A stretch of 64,000 nt of DNA, taken from DAHUYF01 sp035553515 (GTDB lineage: Bacteria; Pseudomonadota; Alphaproteobacteria; ATCC43930; CGMCC-115725). The notes under the pieces were generated by a model. The model saw only the letters and a list, made by a program, of their open reading frames with translations. It was not told the origin of the DNA and made no database searches. Below are positions 31,634-40,685 of this stretch, in pieces; the stretch's first letter is position 1; each line of letters begins with the position of its first letter. The position numbers and the translations under genes are program-made. Location: NCBI GenBank assembly GCA_035553515.1, contig DATNDG010000088.1, positions 4,015 to 68,014 on the forward strand, in the 5' to 3' direction.

Positions 31634-32206
31634 ATGCAATCCCCCCTCGAGATCGCTTTCCATAACCTGCCCAGCTCGGAATGGGTCGAGCAGGAGATTC
31701 GCGAGCGCGTCGCCAAGCTCGAGAAGCGCTATCCCCGGCTGGTCGGCTGCCGTGTCTCGGTCGAGGCGCTGCATCATCAGCACCGCACCGGTAATATCTA
31801 CGAGGTCCATATCGACCTGAAGCTGCCGGGCGGCGAGGTTGCGGTGAGCCGAGAGCCACACCACGCGCGCGACAAGTACGCCCATCCCGACTTGAAGCGC
31901 TCGCTGCGCGATGCTTTCGCTGCAGCGGAGCGGCGGCTCGACGATTTCAAAGAGCAGCAGGCGGGCGAGATCAAAACACATGCGGTGCCCTTCCAGGGGC
32001 AGATTGCCGAGATCGATCTCGCGGGCGAGCACGGCTTCATTCTGACCGCCGAGGGCTCGCAGCTCTATTTTCACCGCAACAGCGTGATGAATGCCGATTT
32101 CGCCAAGCTGAAGCGCGGCGATGCCGTGCATTATGTCGCGACCGACGGCGACACGGGTCCCACGGCCGCCAAGGTCTGGCTGGGACCCGATTACCACCTG
32201 GATTAA
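31634..32206 (+). CDS. HPF/RaiA ribosome-associated protein fused to a cold-shock-like domain
   Basis: 190 aa. The N-terminal domain (about residues 1-105) is a ribosome-hibernation factor fold: LEIAFHNLPSSEWVEQEIRERVAKLEKRYPRLVGCRVSVEA, HIDLKLPGGEVAVSREP, SLRDAFAAAERRLDDFK. A C-terminal OB-type cold-shock-like part follows (GQIAEIDLAGEHGFILTAEGSQLYFHRNSVM, then GDAVHYVATDGDTGPTAAKV). It probably binds the decoding centre of idle ribosomes and RNA under stress. It lies 115 bp after rpoH, fitting a stress island. ATG at 31634 is preferred over the TTG at 31625; the ribosome site is weak. Confidence 0.87.
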   Translation: MQSPLEIAFHNLPSSEWVEQEIRERVAKLEKRYPRLVGCRVSVEALHHQHRTGNIYEVHIDLKLPGGEVAVSREPHHARDKYAHPDLKRSLRDAFAAAERRLDDFKEQQAGEIKTHAVPFQGQIAEIDLAGEHGFILTAEGSQLYFHRNSVMNADFAKLKRGDAVHYVATDGDTGPTAAKVWLGPDYHLD

Positions 32207-32383
32207 ACGGCGCCGCGAGCGGCCTGGGAGGCGCGCTCTTTGCAAGCAAAGGGCGAGAGCTCGCCGCCGACATGACAGTTCAGCGACGATTACTGCCGTT
32301 CAATTCAATGCCCTTTACTCCAAGGGGTGAGCGAATACCCCCTGGCACCGGGCTGACGCATAGTATTCTACCGCGAGTGGCGT

Positions 32384-32442
32384 TTTTCCACAGATTTTTG
32401 CACAGAACGCTACTTGCGTTATCCACAAACCCAACCTAAAAT
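32384..32442 (+). promoter_or_regulatory. Type I secretion operon promoter with DnaA-box-like sequences
   Basis: TTGCGT (32414-32419) and TAAAAT (32437-32442) have 17-nt spacing, the best sigma-70 promoter in the window. TTATCCACA, the consensus DnaA box, occupies 32419-32427 inside the spacer. TTTTCCACA (32384-32392) and TTTTGCACA (32396-32404) lie upstream in the same orientation. A 40-bp AT-rich tract follows. DnaA binding would compete with RNA polymerase. Confidence 0.55.
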
Positions 32443-32488
32443 AAATTTAATTAACGAAAAACGAAATCTGCGATTGGGGAGGCGAACC

Positions 32489-33778
32489 ATGTCGAGGGAC
32501 AAGCACGCAACGGGCGATGTTGCGGCAACGGAGCCGCACGCCTCATCGGCGGACACGGAAGACGGCGGCAGCCCTTCCGCCCGTCACTCCGGTCATATCG
32601 GTTTTCTCACTCTTCCAAGTTCCGCCCATGTCAGTCATGGCGGCGACAGCGCCGGCAGCGACGCGCCGGGAGGGCTGCATTTCGAGCAGCCCACCCCGTT
32701 CGTCTTCGTGCCGAAAGGCGCGGATAGCGTATTCGACGATTTCCGGTCGGGCGACCTGCCGCAGCCGGCCCACGAGGCGCCGCACGGCGCGGCATCCATG
32801 GCATCCGGCGAGTTCAACGGCGGCAATGCCGAGCTCACCTGGAGCTACAATGCCGTCAGCGGGCTGCAGATCCACGCCGCCGCCGGTTATCTCCAGACGG
32901 CGGAAGGCAATGGCGGCTTCACGCTCGATGTCGCCACCAACGGGAGTTGGGAGCTGCACTTCTCGGGCAGCGGCGACAAGATCGGCTACGGCTTCCAAGC
33001 GGGATGGATGGAGCACGGTCCCTCGGCGGCGCTGAACGGGCCGCCGGGACCGCCGCCGGCCGGCGACACGCTGGTGCAGTTCACCACGCCCGGCTCCTAT
33101 GACGTCAGCGCCGGCCACGAAGACGTCCAGGGCGACCCAGGGCGCGACGTCTTCTTCGGCGGCATCGACGACTACATGAATGGCGGCGGCGGCCTCAACT
33201 GCGCCGCCTATAACGGCCCGCAGGCGGTGCTGATCGATCTTCAGCACGGTCACGGCTATGGCGGCAATGCGGAGGGCGACTCCTACGTCAACATGGAGCA
33301 GGGGCGCGGCTCGGCACAGGGCAGCATCGTGATCGGCAATGCCGACGGCAGCGACCTCAAGAGCGGCGGCGCCGACAGCGTGCTGATCTCGACCGGCGGC
33401 ACCGGGCCCAACGCGATCGGCGTCACCGACGAGCTCAGGCCCGACGGGCCCAATTGCCTGCTGGTCTCGACGGTCGGCGCCGACAATGTCGTGTTCGACC
33501 CCTCGCATGGCTGGCAGCTCGGCGACACGGAAACGATGCTCGGCTTCAACGCGGCGCATGGCGATGCGCTCAACCTGACCGCGGCGCAGACCAACTGGGT
33601 CAGCGGCACGAGCAACATCACCGACTACCTGAAGCTGGTCGACGAGAGCGATGGCACGCATGTGCTGTTCAGTCCCGACGGCCATGTTGCGACCAACGCG
33701 GTGGAACTCGTCGATCTCAAGCTCGACCACGGGCTCGACCTCCACCAGCTCTACGCGAACCACAACATCGTGATCTAG
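32489..33778 (+). CDS. Type I secretion substrate with degenerate RTX region
   Basis: 429 aa, no signal peptide. The N-terminal third is His/Ser/Gly/Asp-rich. A beta-type domain follows (about 130-200, NAELTWSYNAVSGLQ, GFTLDVATNGSWELHFSG). Then comes an RTX-like stretch (about 205-310) in which GGxGxD nonapeptides are eroded to GGIDDYMNGGGG, GNADGSDLKSGGADSVL. The last 90 residues (VVFDPSHGWQLGDTETMLGFNAAHGDAL to LDLHQLYANHNIVI) are a type I secretion C-terminal target domain. Genes for an ABC exporter and adaptor follow 66 bp later, so it is the cognate substrate, secreted to the outside. Its function is unknown; adhesin or matrix protein is a guess. Confidence 0.8.
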   Translation: MSRDKHATGDVAATEPHASSADTEDGGSPSARHSGHIGFLTLPSSAHVSHGGDSAGSDAPGGLHFEQPTPFVFVPKGADSVFDDFRSGDLPQPAHEAPHGAASMASGEFNGGNAELTWSYNAVSGLQIHAAAGYLQTAEGNGGFTLDVATNGSWELHFSGSGDKIGYGFQAGWMEHGPSAALNGPPGPPPAGDTLVQFTTPGSYDVSAGHEDVQGDPGRDVFFGGIDDYMNGGGGLNCAAYNGPQAVLIDLQHGHGYGGNAEGDSYVNMEQGRGSAQGSIVIGNADGSDLKSGGADSVLISTGGTGPNAIGVTDELRPDGPNCLLVSTVGADNVVFDPSHGWQLGDTETMLGFNAAHGDALNLTAAQTNWVSGTSNITDYLKLVDESDGTHVLFSPDGHVATNAVELVDLKLDHGLDLHQLYANHNIVI

Positions 33779-33844
33779 ATCGGCATCGTGATCCGGATCG
33801 GCCCCATCGCGGCGATCCGGATCACCAAGCGGCGAGGCAGGCAT

Positions 33845-35566
33845 ATGAGCTTCTCGTCCGTGTCAGCGGCTGTCGGCGCCCAGCGCGCCGCGCTTGGCGC
33901 CGTCTTCGCCTTCAGCTTCATCCTCAACCTGCTGCTGCTCGTCTCGCCGCTCTACATGATGCTGGTCTTCGACCATGTGCTGACGAGCCGGAGCGTCGAT
34001 ACCCTCCTGGTGTTGAGCCTGCTGGCGGCGATGGCCGTTCTCTTCCATGGTGCCTTCGACGTGCTGCGTGCGCAGATCCTGGCGCGCGTGGCGCTCACCA
34101 TCGAGGCCGGGCTCTCGCCCTCCGTGACCGCGCGCGCGCTCTCGCTCGCTCGCAAGACGCCCGCAGGGACCACGGCGCATGCGCTGCGCGACCTCGCCAC
34201 CCTGCGCGGCCTCTTCACCGGCGGCGGTGCCTTGGCGGTCATCGACTCGCCCTGGACGCTGCTCTTCGCCGCCAGCCTCTTCATCCTCCATCCGCTGCTC
34301 GGCCTCGCCGGGATGCTCGCCGCGGCGGCGCTGCTGCTGGTCGCGGCGGCCGGGGAAGGAATCGCACGCCGGCCGCTTCGCCAAGCGCAACGCCTTGCGC
34401 CGCCGGTCGCCGACTGGACGGAGCTCGTGGCGCGGCAGGCCGACAGCATCGCCGGGCTCGGCATGTCGCACGGCGTCGAGCGGGAGCTCCGTCAGCGCGG
34501 TGCGGCGCTCGCGGTCGCGCAGCTCGCAACGGCGGATCGCAGCGCGGCGGCGGGGGCCGCGGCCCGCGGCGTGCGGATGCTGGCGCAGATGGCGATCATC
34601 GCGCTTGGCGCCAGCCTCGTGTTGCGGCATGAGCTTGGCGCCGGCGGCATGGTCGCCGCCTCGCTGCTGCTGGCGCGCATGCTGGCGCCGATCGAAAGCG
34701 CCATCGCCAATGCGCGTCTCTTCGCCCAGGCGCGCATAGCCTGGCGGCGCCTGGAGCAACTCCTCGCCTTGCCCGACCCGCGGCCGGGCGCGGTGCGGCC
34801 TGGCGCGCGCGGCAGCCTGACCGTCGAGGGCCTGAGCTATCTGGCGCCCGGCGCGCGCGAGCCCACGCTGCGGCAGATTTCGTTCCGCCTCGAACCCGGC
34901 GAGGTTCTGGGGCTGCTCGGCCCCTCCGCCGCCGGCAAGTCGATACTGGCCCGCCTGCTCGTCGGCGGCCTCGCGCCAGGCGCCGGCCAGCTCCGGCTCG
35001 ACGGCGTCGATATCGGGCTTTGGCCGCAAGGGGAGCGAGGCCGCCGGCTCGGCTACCTGCCGCAACAGGCCGTGCTCTTCCCGGGCAGCGTCGCGCAGAA
35101 CATCGCCGGCTTCGACGAGGCCTCGGCCGAAACGGTGGCGGCGGCGGCGATGCTGGCCGGCATGCATGAGCGCATCCTCGACCTGCCGCGAGGCTACGAC
35201 TCGCCGGTGGAGGGCGATGGCGCAGCGTTGGCCGGCGGCTTGCGGCAGGGGATCGCTTTGGCTCGCGCTTTCTTCGGCTCGCCACCGCTGATCGTGCTCG
35301 ACGAGCCCGCGCTCCATCTCGACGGCGGCGCGCGGGACGCATTGCTCGGCGCTCTTGCTGCCTTGAAGGCGGCGGGCACGATGCTCGTCATCGTCACCCG
35401 CGAGCCGCTGCTGCTCGAGCGCGCCGACAAGCTGGCACTGCTCAACCACGGCCAAATCAGCGCCTTCGGGCCGCGTACCGAGGTGTTGAGCCGCCTCGGG
35501 GCCGCTCTGCCGGATCGCCGCTCGGCGCCGGCGCAGGTGGTTTCCGGCGGACGGCGCCTCGCATGA
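33845..35566 (+). CDS. Type I secretion ABC transporter permease/ATPase (PrtD-like)
   Basis: 573 aa: an N-terminal six-helix membrane domain (about 1-290) and a C-terminal ATPase. Walker A GPSAAGKS is at 359-366, the Q-loop at YLPQQAVLFPGSVAQNI, and Walker B LIVLDEP at 482-488. Two catalytic motifs are degenerate: the signature LSGGQ reads LAGGLRQ (462-468), and the H-loop His is replaced by Arg519 (VTREP). No N-terminal C39 peptidase domain is present, as in PrtD-type exporters. It forms the inner-membrane engine for secretion of the 32489 product. ATPase turnover may be slow. It starts after GGCGAGGCAGG and overlaps the adaptor gene by 4 bp. Confidence 0.9.
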   Translation: MSFSSVSAAVGAQRAALGAVFAFSFILNLLLLVSPLYMMLVFDHVLTSRSVDTLLVLSLLAAMAVLFHGAFDVLRAQILARVALTIEAGLSPSVTARALSLARKTPAGTTAHALRDLATLRGLFTGGGALAVIDSPWTLLFAASLFILHPLLGLAGMLAAAALLLVAAAGEGIARRPLRQAQRLAPPVADWTELVARQADSIAGLGMSHGVERELRQRGAALAVAQLATADRSAAAGAAARGVRMLAQMAIIALGASLVLRHELGAGGMVAASLLLARMLAPIESAIANARLFAQARIAWRRLEQLLALPDPRPGAVRPGARGSLTVEGLSYLAPGAREPTLRQISFRLEPGEVLGLLGPSAAGKSILARLLVGGLAPGAGQLRLDGVDIGLWPQGERGRRLGYLPQQAVLFPGSVAQNIAGFDEASAETVAAAAMLAGMHERILDLPRGYDSPVEGDGAALAGGLRQGIALARAFFGSPPLIVLDEPALHLDGGARDALLGALAALKAAGTMLVIVTREPLLLERADKLALLNHGQISAFGPRTEVLSRLGAALPDRRSAPAQVVSGGRRLA

Positions 35567-36894
35567 CCGCCGCGGCGCACGCAGCCGCCGACGCGGCCGA
35601 GGCCGTCGCATACCGCGGCATCGCACCACGCATCCGCGCGGGTCTTGCGACCGGCGCGGCGTTGGTCGGCGCGCTGGCAGTCTGGTCGGCGCTCGCGCCG
35701 ATCGAGAGCGCGGCCATCGCGCCGGGGACGGTGAAGGTCGAATCGACGCGCAAGACGCTGCAGCATCTCGAAGGCGGCGTCATCCGCCAGATTCTCGTCG
35801 CCGAGGGCAGCCAGGTAAAGGCGGGCGACGTGCTGCTGCGCCTCGATCCGACGAAGGCGCGCGCCAACCGCGACACGCTCGTCGATCAGTTCGCCGCCGC
35901 GCTCGCCGACGAAGCGCGATTGCGCGCCGAATTCGCCGGACGGGCGGCGATCGAGCTGCCGCCCGAGCTCGCGGCGCGCCGGCAGGAGCCGCGCATCGCC
36001 GAGATCATGACCGGCCAGGAACGCATCCTCGCCGCGCATCAGGCGCTGTTGCGCGCGCGCATTGCGGTGTGGGAGGAGCGCGCGGCCCAGAGCCGCAGCG
36101 AGATGGCGGGAATGAAGGCGCAGGACCAGGCGCTGGAGCGGCAGCTCGCGCTCATCGCGCAGGAGACCGCGGACTCGCAGACGCTCCTGGCCAAGGGGCT
36201 CGAGCGGCGGCCCCACATGCTCGCACTCGAGCGCACGCGTGCCGATCTCGAGGGGCGGCGCGCGGATCTGCGGGCGCAGAGCGCGCGCGCCCTTCAGGTG
36301 ATTGCCGAGAGCGCCGCGCAGGTGGCGAGCGTGCAATATGATTCGGATAAGGACCTCTCCGAGCAGCTACGCGATGCCGAGGCGCGGGCCAAGGAGCTGC
36401 GCGAGCAGGTGCAGGTCGCATCGGATGTGCTGGCGCGCACGGAGCTGCGCGCTCCGGTCGCCGGAACGGTGACCGATCTGCGCGTCCACACGATCGGCGG
36501 CGTCATCGCGCCGGGCGATCGGCTCATGGATATCGTGCCGGCGCGCGACCGCCTGCTGGTCGAAGTCGAGATCCGGCCGGAGGACATCTACCTGCTGCAT
36601 CGCGGTCAGCGCGCGCAGGTGCGCCTGCTGGCCTATCGCCAGCGTGTCGCGCCCGCGCTCGCGGCGACGCTCGATTATGTCGCGCCGGATCTCGCCGACG
36701 ATAAGCGGAGCGACCAGCCGCACTATACCGGCCGCGTTGTCCTCGATCAGTCCGACCTTGGCGTTCATCCCGAGATCAGACTCGTCGCCGGCATGCAGGC
36801 CGAAGTCATGATCGCCACAGGCCATACCACCGTCGCGCTTTATGCGCTGTCGCCCCTGCTCGATGTGTTCCGCCGCGCAATGCGCGACCGCTGA
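35563..36894 (+). CDS. HlyD family type I secretion periplasmic adaptor (PrtE-like)
   Basis: 443 aa. One N-terminal transmembrane helix (about 25-45), then the lipoyl half-motif TRKTLQHLEGGVIRQILVAEGSQVKAGDVLLRLDPTKA. A long coiled coil of Ala/Glu/Gln/Arg-rich helices follows (about 105-285), then the second lipoyl half RTELRAPVAGTVTDLRVHTIGGVIAPGDRLMDIVPARDRLLVE and a C-terminal beta-barrel. It bridges the inner-membrane ABC exporter and a TolC-type channel. The ATGA overlap with the exporter gene implies coupled translation. No outer-membrane factor gene is present in the window. Confidence 0.92.
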   Translation: MTAAAHAAADAAEAVAYRGIAPRIRAGLATGAALVGALAVWSALAPIESAAIAPGTVKVESTRKTLQHLEGGVIRQILVAEGSQVKAGDVLLRLDPTKARANRDTLVDQFAAALADEARLRAEFAGRAAIELPPELAARRQEPRIAEIMTGQERILAAHQALLRARIAVWEERAAQSRSEMAGMKAQDQALERQLALIAQETADSQTLLAKGLERRPHMLALERTRADLEGRRADLRAQSARALQVIAESAAQVASVQYDSDKDLSEQLRDAEARAKELREQVQVASDVLARTELRAPVAGTVTDLRVHTIGGVIAPGDRLMDIVPARDRLLVEVEIRPEDIYLLHRGQRAQVRLLAYRQRVAPALAATLDYVAPDLADDKRSDQPHYTGRVVLDQSDLGVHPEIRLVAGMQAEVMIATGHTTVALYALSPLLDVFRRAMRDR

Positions 36895-36941
36895 GGAGGC
36901 GGCGAGAGCAAGGACGACTGAGCTGAATGAGGGAGGGCAGC

Positions 36942-39299
36942 GTGAGCGCGACCCTGAGCGGTTATGAAGCCTCCGCCTCCGAGGGCGGCAGGCGAACCAG
37001 AGCGTGGCAGCGCCTCGGCGCACCGCTGCGCGCGCGGCTCAACGGCTGGATCGAGCGCGGATTGCCGCTGCAGCAGCTCCTCTTCCTCGCCCTGCTATCG
37101 GTTTCGGCGATCCCGGCGCTGGTCTTCGCCGTCTGGGAGGACCGCACCGCCATGACCCGCGAGATGGACGCAGCGCGCGATAAACATCTGGTCATAGCCA
37201 AGCATCTCGCGCAGGCGCTGACGCGCTACGAGCGCGACGTCACCGCCGTCTTCCGCTTCGTCGTCAGCCAGGGCGAAAGGGCGGGCAAGGCGCCGGGCAT
37301 GCCTGACCTCCTGACCTCGCTCGATTTCCGCTATCTCTGCATCTTCGACGATCGCAATGCGACGCTTCATCTTTGGATGGCGCCGCAGATGTCGCGTGCA
37401 TCGCTACCCCAGCCGGAATTGAAGCGCCTGCTGCGGGAGAAGGCGCTTGCCGCTCCCGGCAAGCCGGTGATGACCAATTTCATGCTCAGCGGCGGCACGC
37501 CGTTGCTCTTCCTCGTGCAGACGGTCGACGATCACTCCTTCGCCGTGGCCGGTATCGGCGCCGGGTATTTCTCCGAACTGCGCAAAGCCATCACGTTCGG
37601 TGAGCACGGACATGCGGCGATCTTCGATCGCGCCGGCCATATCATCGCGCACCCCTCGCCGGAATGGGAGGCGACGCTGCACGACCTGTCGCAGGCGCCG
37701 CCGGTTGCGGCGGCGATGCGCGGCGGGACCGGCGTCACCACTTTCTTCTCGCCGGCGGTCAAAGCCCAGATGATCACCGGCTATGCGGCGGTGCCCGGCG
37801 TCGGTTGGGGTGTGATGGTGCCGCAGCCGCTGAGCGAGATCGCAGCGCGCGCCCATAGCGCCCGGGACGTCGCCTTCGCCATCGGCGGCGCCGGGCTTGT
37901 GCTCGCGGCGCTGGTGAGCTGGTGGCTGGCGCGCCGCCTCACTGCGCCGATCCGCGCGGTCGCCGAGACCGCTGGCAAGATCGCCGCCGGCGGCGGCGAC
38001 GAGCGCGTACCGCCCTTCCCTGCCCGCACGCCGCGCGAACTGCGCGACCTCGCGGGATCCTTCAACCGCATGGTCGACGACCTCGATCGCTCGGCGCACA
38101 ATCTTGCTGCGGCAGAAGCCGAGCTGAGGCAGGCGCAGAAGCTCGAGGCGCTGGGCCGGCTCACCGGCGGGATCGCACATGATTTCAACAATGTGCTGAC
38201 GATCATCGGCGGCAATCTCGAGCTTCTGGAGCAGCGCTGCCCCGCGGTTCCCGGGATAAGCCGGATCATCAAGACCGCCGCGTCGGGCGTGCTGCGCGCA
38301 CAAAAGTTGACGCAGCAGCTTCTCGCTTATGCGCGCAAGCAGACGCTGCAGCTCGAGCCGCTGGACGTCAACCAGGTGGTCGGGGAGATCGCCGAGCTCG
38401 CCAAGGTCATCGCCGGCGCGCGGATCGAGCTGCTCGTGACCACGGCTCCGGTGCTGCGGACCGCGCTTTCCGACAAGAACCAGCTCGAGACGGCGCTGCT
38501 CAATCTGGTTGCCAATGCCCGCGACGCCATCGCCGATTCCGGCATGGTCGCCATCAGCACCGGCCAGGCAACGCTCGACGGCGACGAGTTCGAGGGACAG
38601 GCCGGCGAGGTCGCGCCCGGCGACTATGTGACGCTCACCGTCGCCGATACCGGCGCGGGCATGTCGCCCGAAGTGCGCGAGAAGGCGATCGAGCCGTTCT
38701 TCACGACCAAGGGTGTCGGCAAGGGCACCGGGCTCGGCCTGAGCATGGTCTACGGCTTCATGCGGCAGTCGGGCGGCTTTTTGACCATCGACAGCGAGCC
38801 CGGCGAAGGAACTCGCATCCGGCTTTATTTCCGCTGCGCCGAACGCGCCGCTGCCGCCGAGGACGCGACCGAGGTGCCGGCGAGGCTGGTCCGCCTGCGC
38901 GGCCCGGCAAGCCGGAACAAGATGGTGCTTATCGTCGAAGACGATCCGAGCGTGCGCGAATTCGCCGCGTCGGTGCTGCGGGAGTCCGGCTATACGGTGC
39001 TCGAGGCGTCGCAGGCGGAGCCGGCGCTCGACGTGCTGATGCAGGAGAACGGCATCGACGTCCTGCTCAGCGACGTCGTCATGCCGGGCGAAATGACCGG
39101 CAAGGATCTGGCGCGCATGGCGCGCGCGCACCGCACCGAGCTCGCCGTCATTCTCACCACCGGCTACTCGGACCAGCGTATGACCGACTGGCCGGTCGAG
39201 GGCACGACCTTCCTGGCGAAGCCTTATCGCGTCTCCGATCTTATGAGGGCGGTCGATGCGGCGCTGGAATCGGCCCGGCACGCGCAGGCGAGCTCGTGA
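36942..39299 (+). CDS. Hybrid sensor histidine kinase with receiver domain
   Basis: About 785 aa. First helix near residues 40-65, then a periplasmic Cache-like sensor (about 65-290) and a second helix followed by HAMP (RRLTAPIRAVAETAGKIAAGG). HisKA has GGIAHDFNNVLTIIGGNLELLE with the phospho-His, and HATPase_c has NLVANARDAI, GTGLGLSMVYGF. A C-terminal receiver has VLIVEDDPSVREF, the phospho-Asp in DVLLSDVVMPG and the Lys in FLAKPYR. It autophosphorylates and relays to its own receiver; no DNA-binding partner is adjacent. GTG at 36942 after GGGAGGG is preferred; ATG at 36927 is possible. It lies 47 bp after the secretion adaptor and may be cotranscribed. Confidence 0.9.
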   Translation: MSATLSGYEASASEGGRRTRAWQRLGAPLRARLNGWIERGLPLQQLLFLALLSVSAIPALVFAVWEDRTAMTREMDAARDKHLVIAKHLAQALTRYERDVTAVFRFVVSQGERAGKAPGMPDLLTSLDFRYLCIFDDRNATLHLWMAPQMSRASLPQPELKRLLREKALAAPGKPVMTNFMLSGGTPLLFLVQTVDDHSFAVAGIGAGYFSELRKAITFGEHGHAAIFDRAGHIIAHPSPEWEATLHDLSQAPPVAAAMRGGTGVTTFFSPAVKAQMITGYAAVPGVGWGVMVPQPLSEIAARAHSARDVAFAIGGAGLVLAALVSWWLARRLTAPIRAVAETAGKIAAGGGDERVPPFPARTPRELRDLAGSFNRMVDDLDRSAHNLAAAEAELRQAQKLEALGRLTGGIAHDFNNVLTIIGGNLELLEQRCPAVPGISRIIKTAASGVLRAQKLTQQLLAYARKQTLQLEPLDVNQVVGEIAELAKVIAGARIELLVTTAPVLRTALSDKNQLETALLNLVANARDAIADSGMVAISTGQATLDGDEFEGQAGEVAPGDYVTLTVADTGAGMSPEVREKAIEPFFTTKGVGKGTGLGLSMVYGFMRQSGGFLTIDSEPGEGTRIRLYFRCAERAAAAEDATEVPARLVRLRGPASRNKMVLIVEDDPSVREFAASVLRESGYTVLEASQAEPALDVLMQENGIDVLLSDVVMPGEMTGKDLARMARAHRTELAVILTTGYSDQRMTDWPVEGTTFLAKPYRVSDLMRAVDAALESARHAQASS

Positions 39300-39317
39300 C
39301 TCGAGCGCTACTCCGCG

Positions 39318-40529
39318 TCAGCCGAGCAGCAGCACGCCGATGACAATGGTGAGCACCGTCACCGGCGCGCCCAGCTTGAAATAGGTCCAGAAATCGATGC
39401 GGATGCCGTGGCGCTCGGCGCGCTGGACGACGATGAGGTTGGCGACCGAGCCGAGGATGGTGAAGTTCCCGGCCAGCGTGGCCGCCATGGCAAGGGCGAG
39501 CCAGGCGATCCGCGGCTCGGCCAGATGCTCGACAAAGGGCTTCAGCAGCAGCACCGCGGGCACGTTGCTGACGAGATTGGAGAGGATCGCCGCCACCACG
39601 GCCATGATCGCCGGCGACTGAAGATCGACGCGCGCGGCATAGGCGAGAACATCCGGCCCGAGCAGCGCCTTTTCCATTCCGGCGACGACGATGAAGAGCC
39701 CGGCAAAAAGCAGAAGCAGCGACCAGTCGATCTCGCGATAGATGCGCTCCGGCTTGATGCGCCGCGTCAGCAGCAGCAGCGAGCCGGCGACGATCGCCAC
39801 CTTGGCCGGCGGCTGGCCGAGGAAGAAGAAGAGCACCATCCCGAAGCTCGCCGCGAGCGCCTTCGCCAGCAGCACGCGATTCCAGCGCAGCCGCGGTGGC
39901 TCAGCCGCATCGAGCCGCGCGCGCGTGAAGAATTCGCACCGCCAAACGAGCGCCACCAGCACAAGCATCACGGCGAGCCCCGCCACCGCCACCGGCGCCA
40001 GCGCGCGCGCGAAATCGCCATAGGCGATATGCGAGAAGCTGCCAATCATGATGTTTTGCGGATTGCCGGTAATGGTGGCGGTGCTGCCGATGTTGGAGCT
40101 CATCGCCAGCGCCAGCAGGTAGGGAACCGGGTTGCGGCGCAGCCGCAAGGTCAGTTCCGCGACGAGCGGCGTCAGCATCAGGCAGACCGTGTCGTTGACC
40201 AGAAAAGCGGAAAGCCCGCCCGAGACGAAAGTGACGCCGAAGAGCAGCGCGAGAGGATGCCGGGCATGGCGCGCGATCCAATGCGCGGCCAGATGGAAGA
40301 ACCCGGCAAAGCGCAGATTGGCCACCAGGATCATCATGCCGAGCAGCAGCGCGATGGTATCGAGATCGATGGCGCGATAGGCCTCAGCCGGCGTCAGCGC
40401 GCCCACCGCCACCATCAGGCTGGCGCCGACCAGCGCTGCGCCGGCACGGTCGAGTCTGAGCCCCGGCACGCGCCCAAGCGCGATCACGACGTAGGTGGCG
40501 GTGAAAATCAGCGCGGCGAACACGGGCAC
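39318..40529 (-). CDS. SLC13/ArsB-type anion or citrate transporter
   Basis: 403 aa with 10-12 hydrophobic segments in two repeats. Each repeat contains the ion-transporter superfamily hairpin: AMSSNIGSTATITGNPQNIMIG near residue 145 and LAGNFTILGSVANLIVVQRAERHG near 365. FLVNDTVCLMLTPLVAELT and SNLVSNVPAVLLLKPF are the paired partner motifs. The family moves dicarboxylates, citrate, sulfate or arsenite across the inner membrane, driven by ions. The start is GTG at 40529. It is monocistronic, convergent with the histidine kinase (18-bp gap) and divergent from the PBP gene. Substrate not determinable. Confidence 0.87.
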   Translation of the reverse strand: MPVFAALIFTATYVVIALGRVPGLRLDRAGAALVGASLMVAVGALTPAEAYRAIDLDTIALLLGMMILVANLRFAGFFHLAAHWIARHARHPLALLFGVTFVSGGLSAFLVNDTVCLMLTPLVAELTLRLRRNPVPYLLALAMSSNIGSTATITGNPQNIMIGSFSHIAYGDFARALAPVAVAGLAVMLVLVALVWRCEFFTRARLDAAEPPRLRWNRVLLAKALAASFGMVLFFFLGQPPAKVAIVAGSLLLLTRRIKPERIYREIDWSLLLLFAGLFIVVAGMEKALLGPDVLAYAARVDLQSPAIMAVVAAILSNLVSNVPAVLLLKPFVEHLAEPRIAWLALAMAATLAGNFTILGSVANLIVVQRAERHGIRIDFWTYFKLGAPVTVLTIVIGVLLLG

Positions 40530-40685
40530 CCCGGTGGCGGCGGGACAGATTGCCGGGTCGCAACCCCTTCAACAACCGAAAAAAAGCCACAGTCCTCGCC
40601 TTTTTGGGGAGCCCGCCGCCGAGACGTTTCGTGCTAGAAGCACGCCGGGCGCGCAGGTTTGGAACGGAAGGCAGCTTCAAGGCGC

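Noticed and set aside
32384..32480. Chromosomal or plasmid replication origin (DnaA boxes plus AT-rich tract)
   Set aside because: Only three box-like sites, one inside a clear promoter spacer; no dnaA, hemE, repABC or parAB genes nearby. A promoter explanation is simpler.
33160..33480. Tandem repeats or CRISPR-like array in the Gly/Asp-rich coding region
   Set aside because: It is protein-coding with degenerate RTX-like repeats and has no regular direct repeats with unique spacers.
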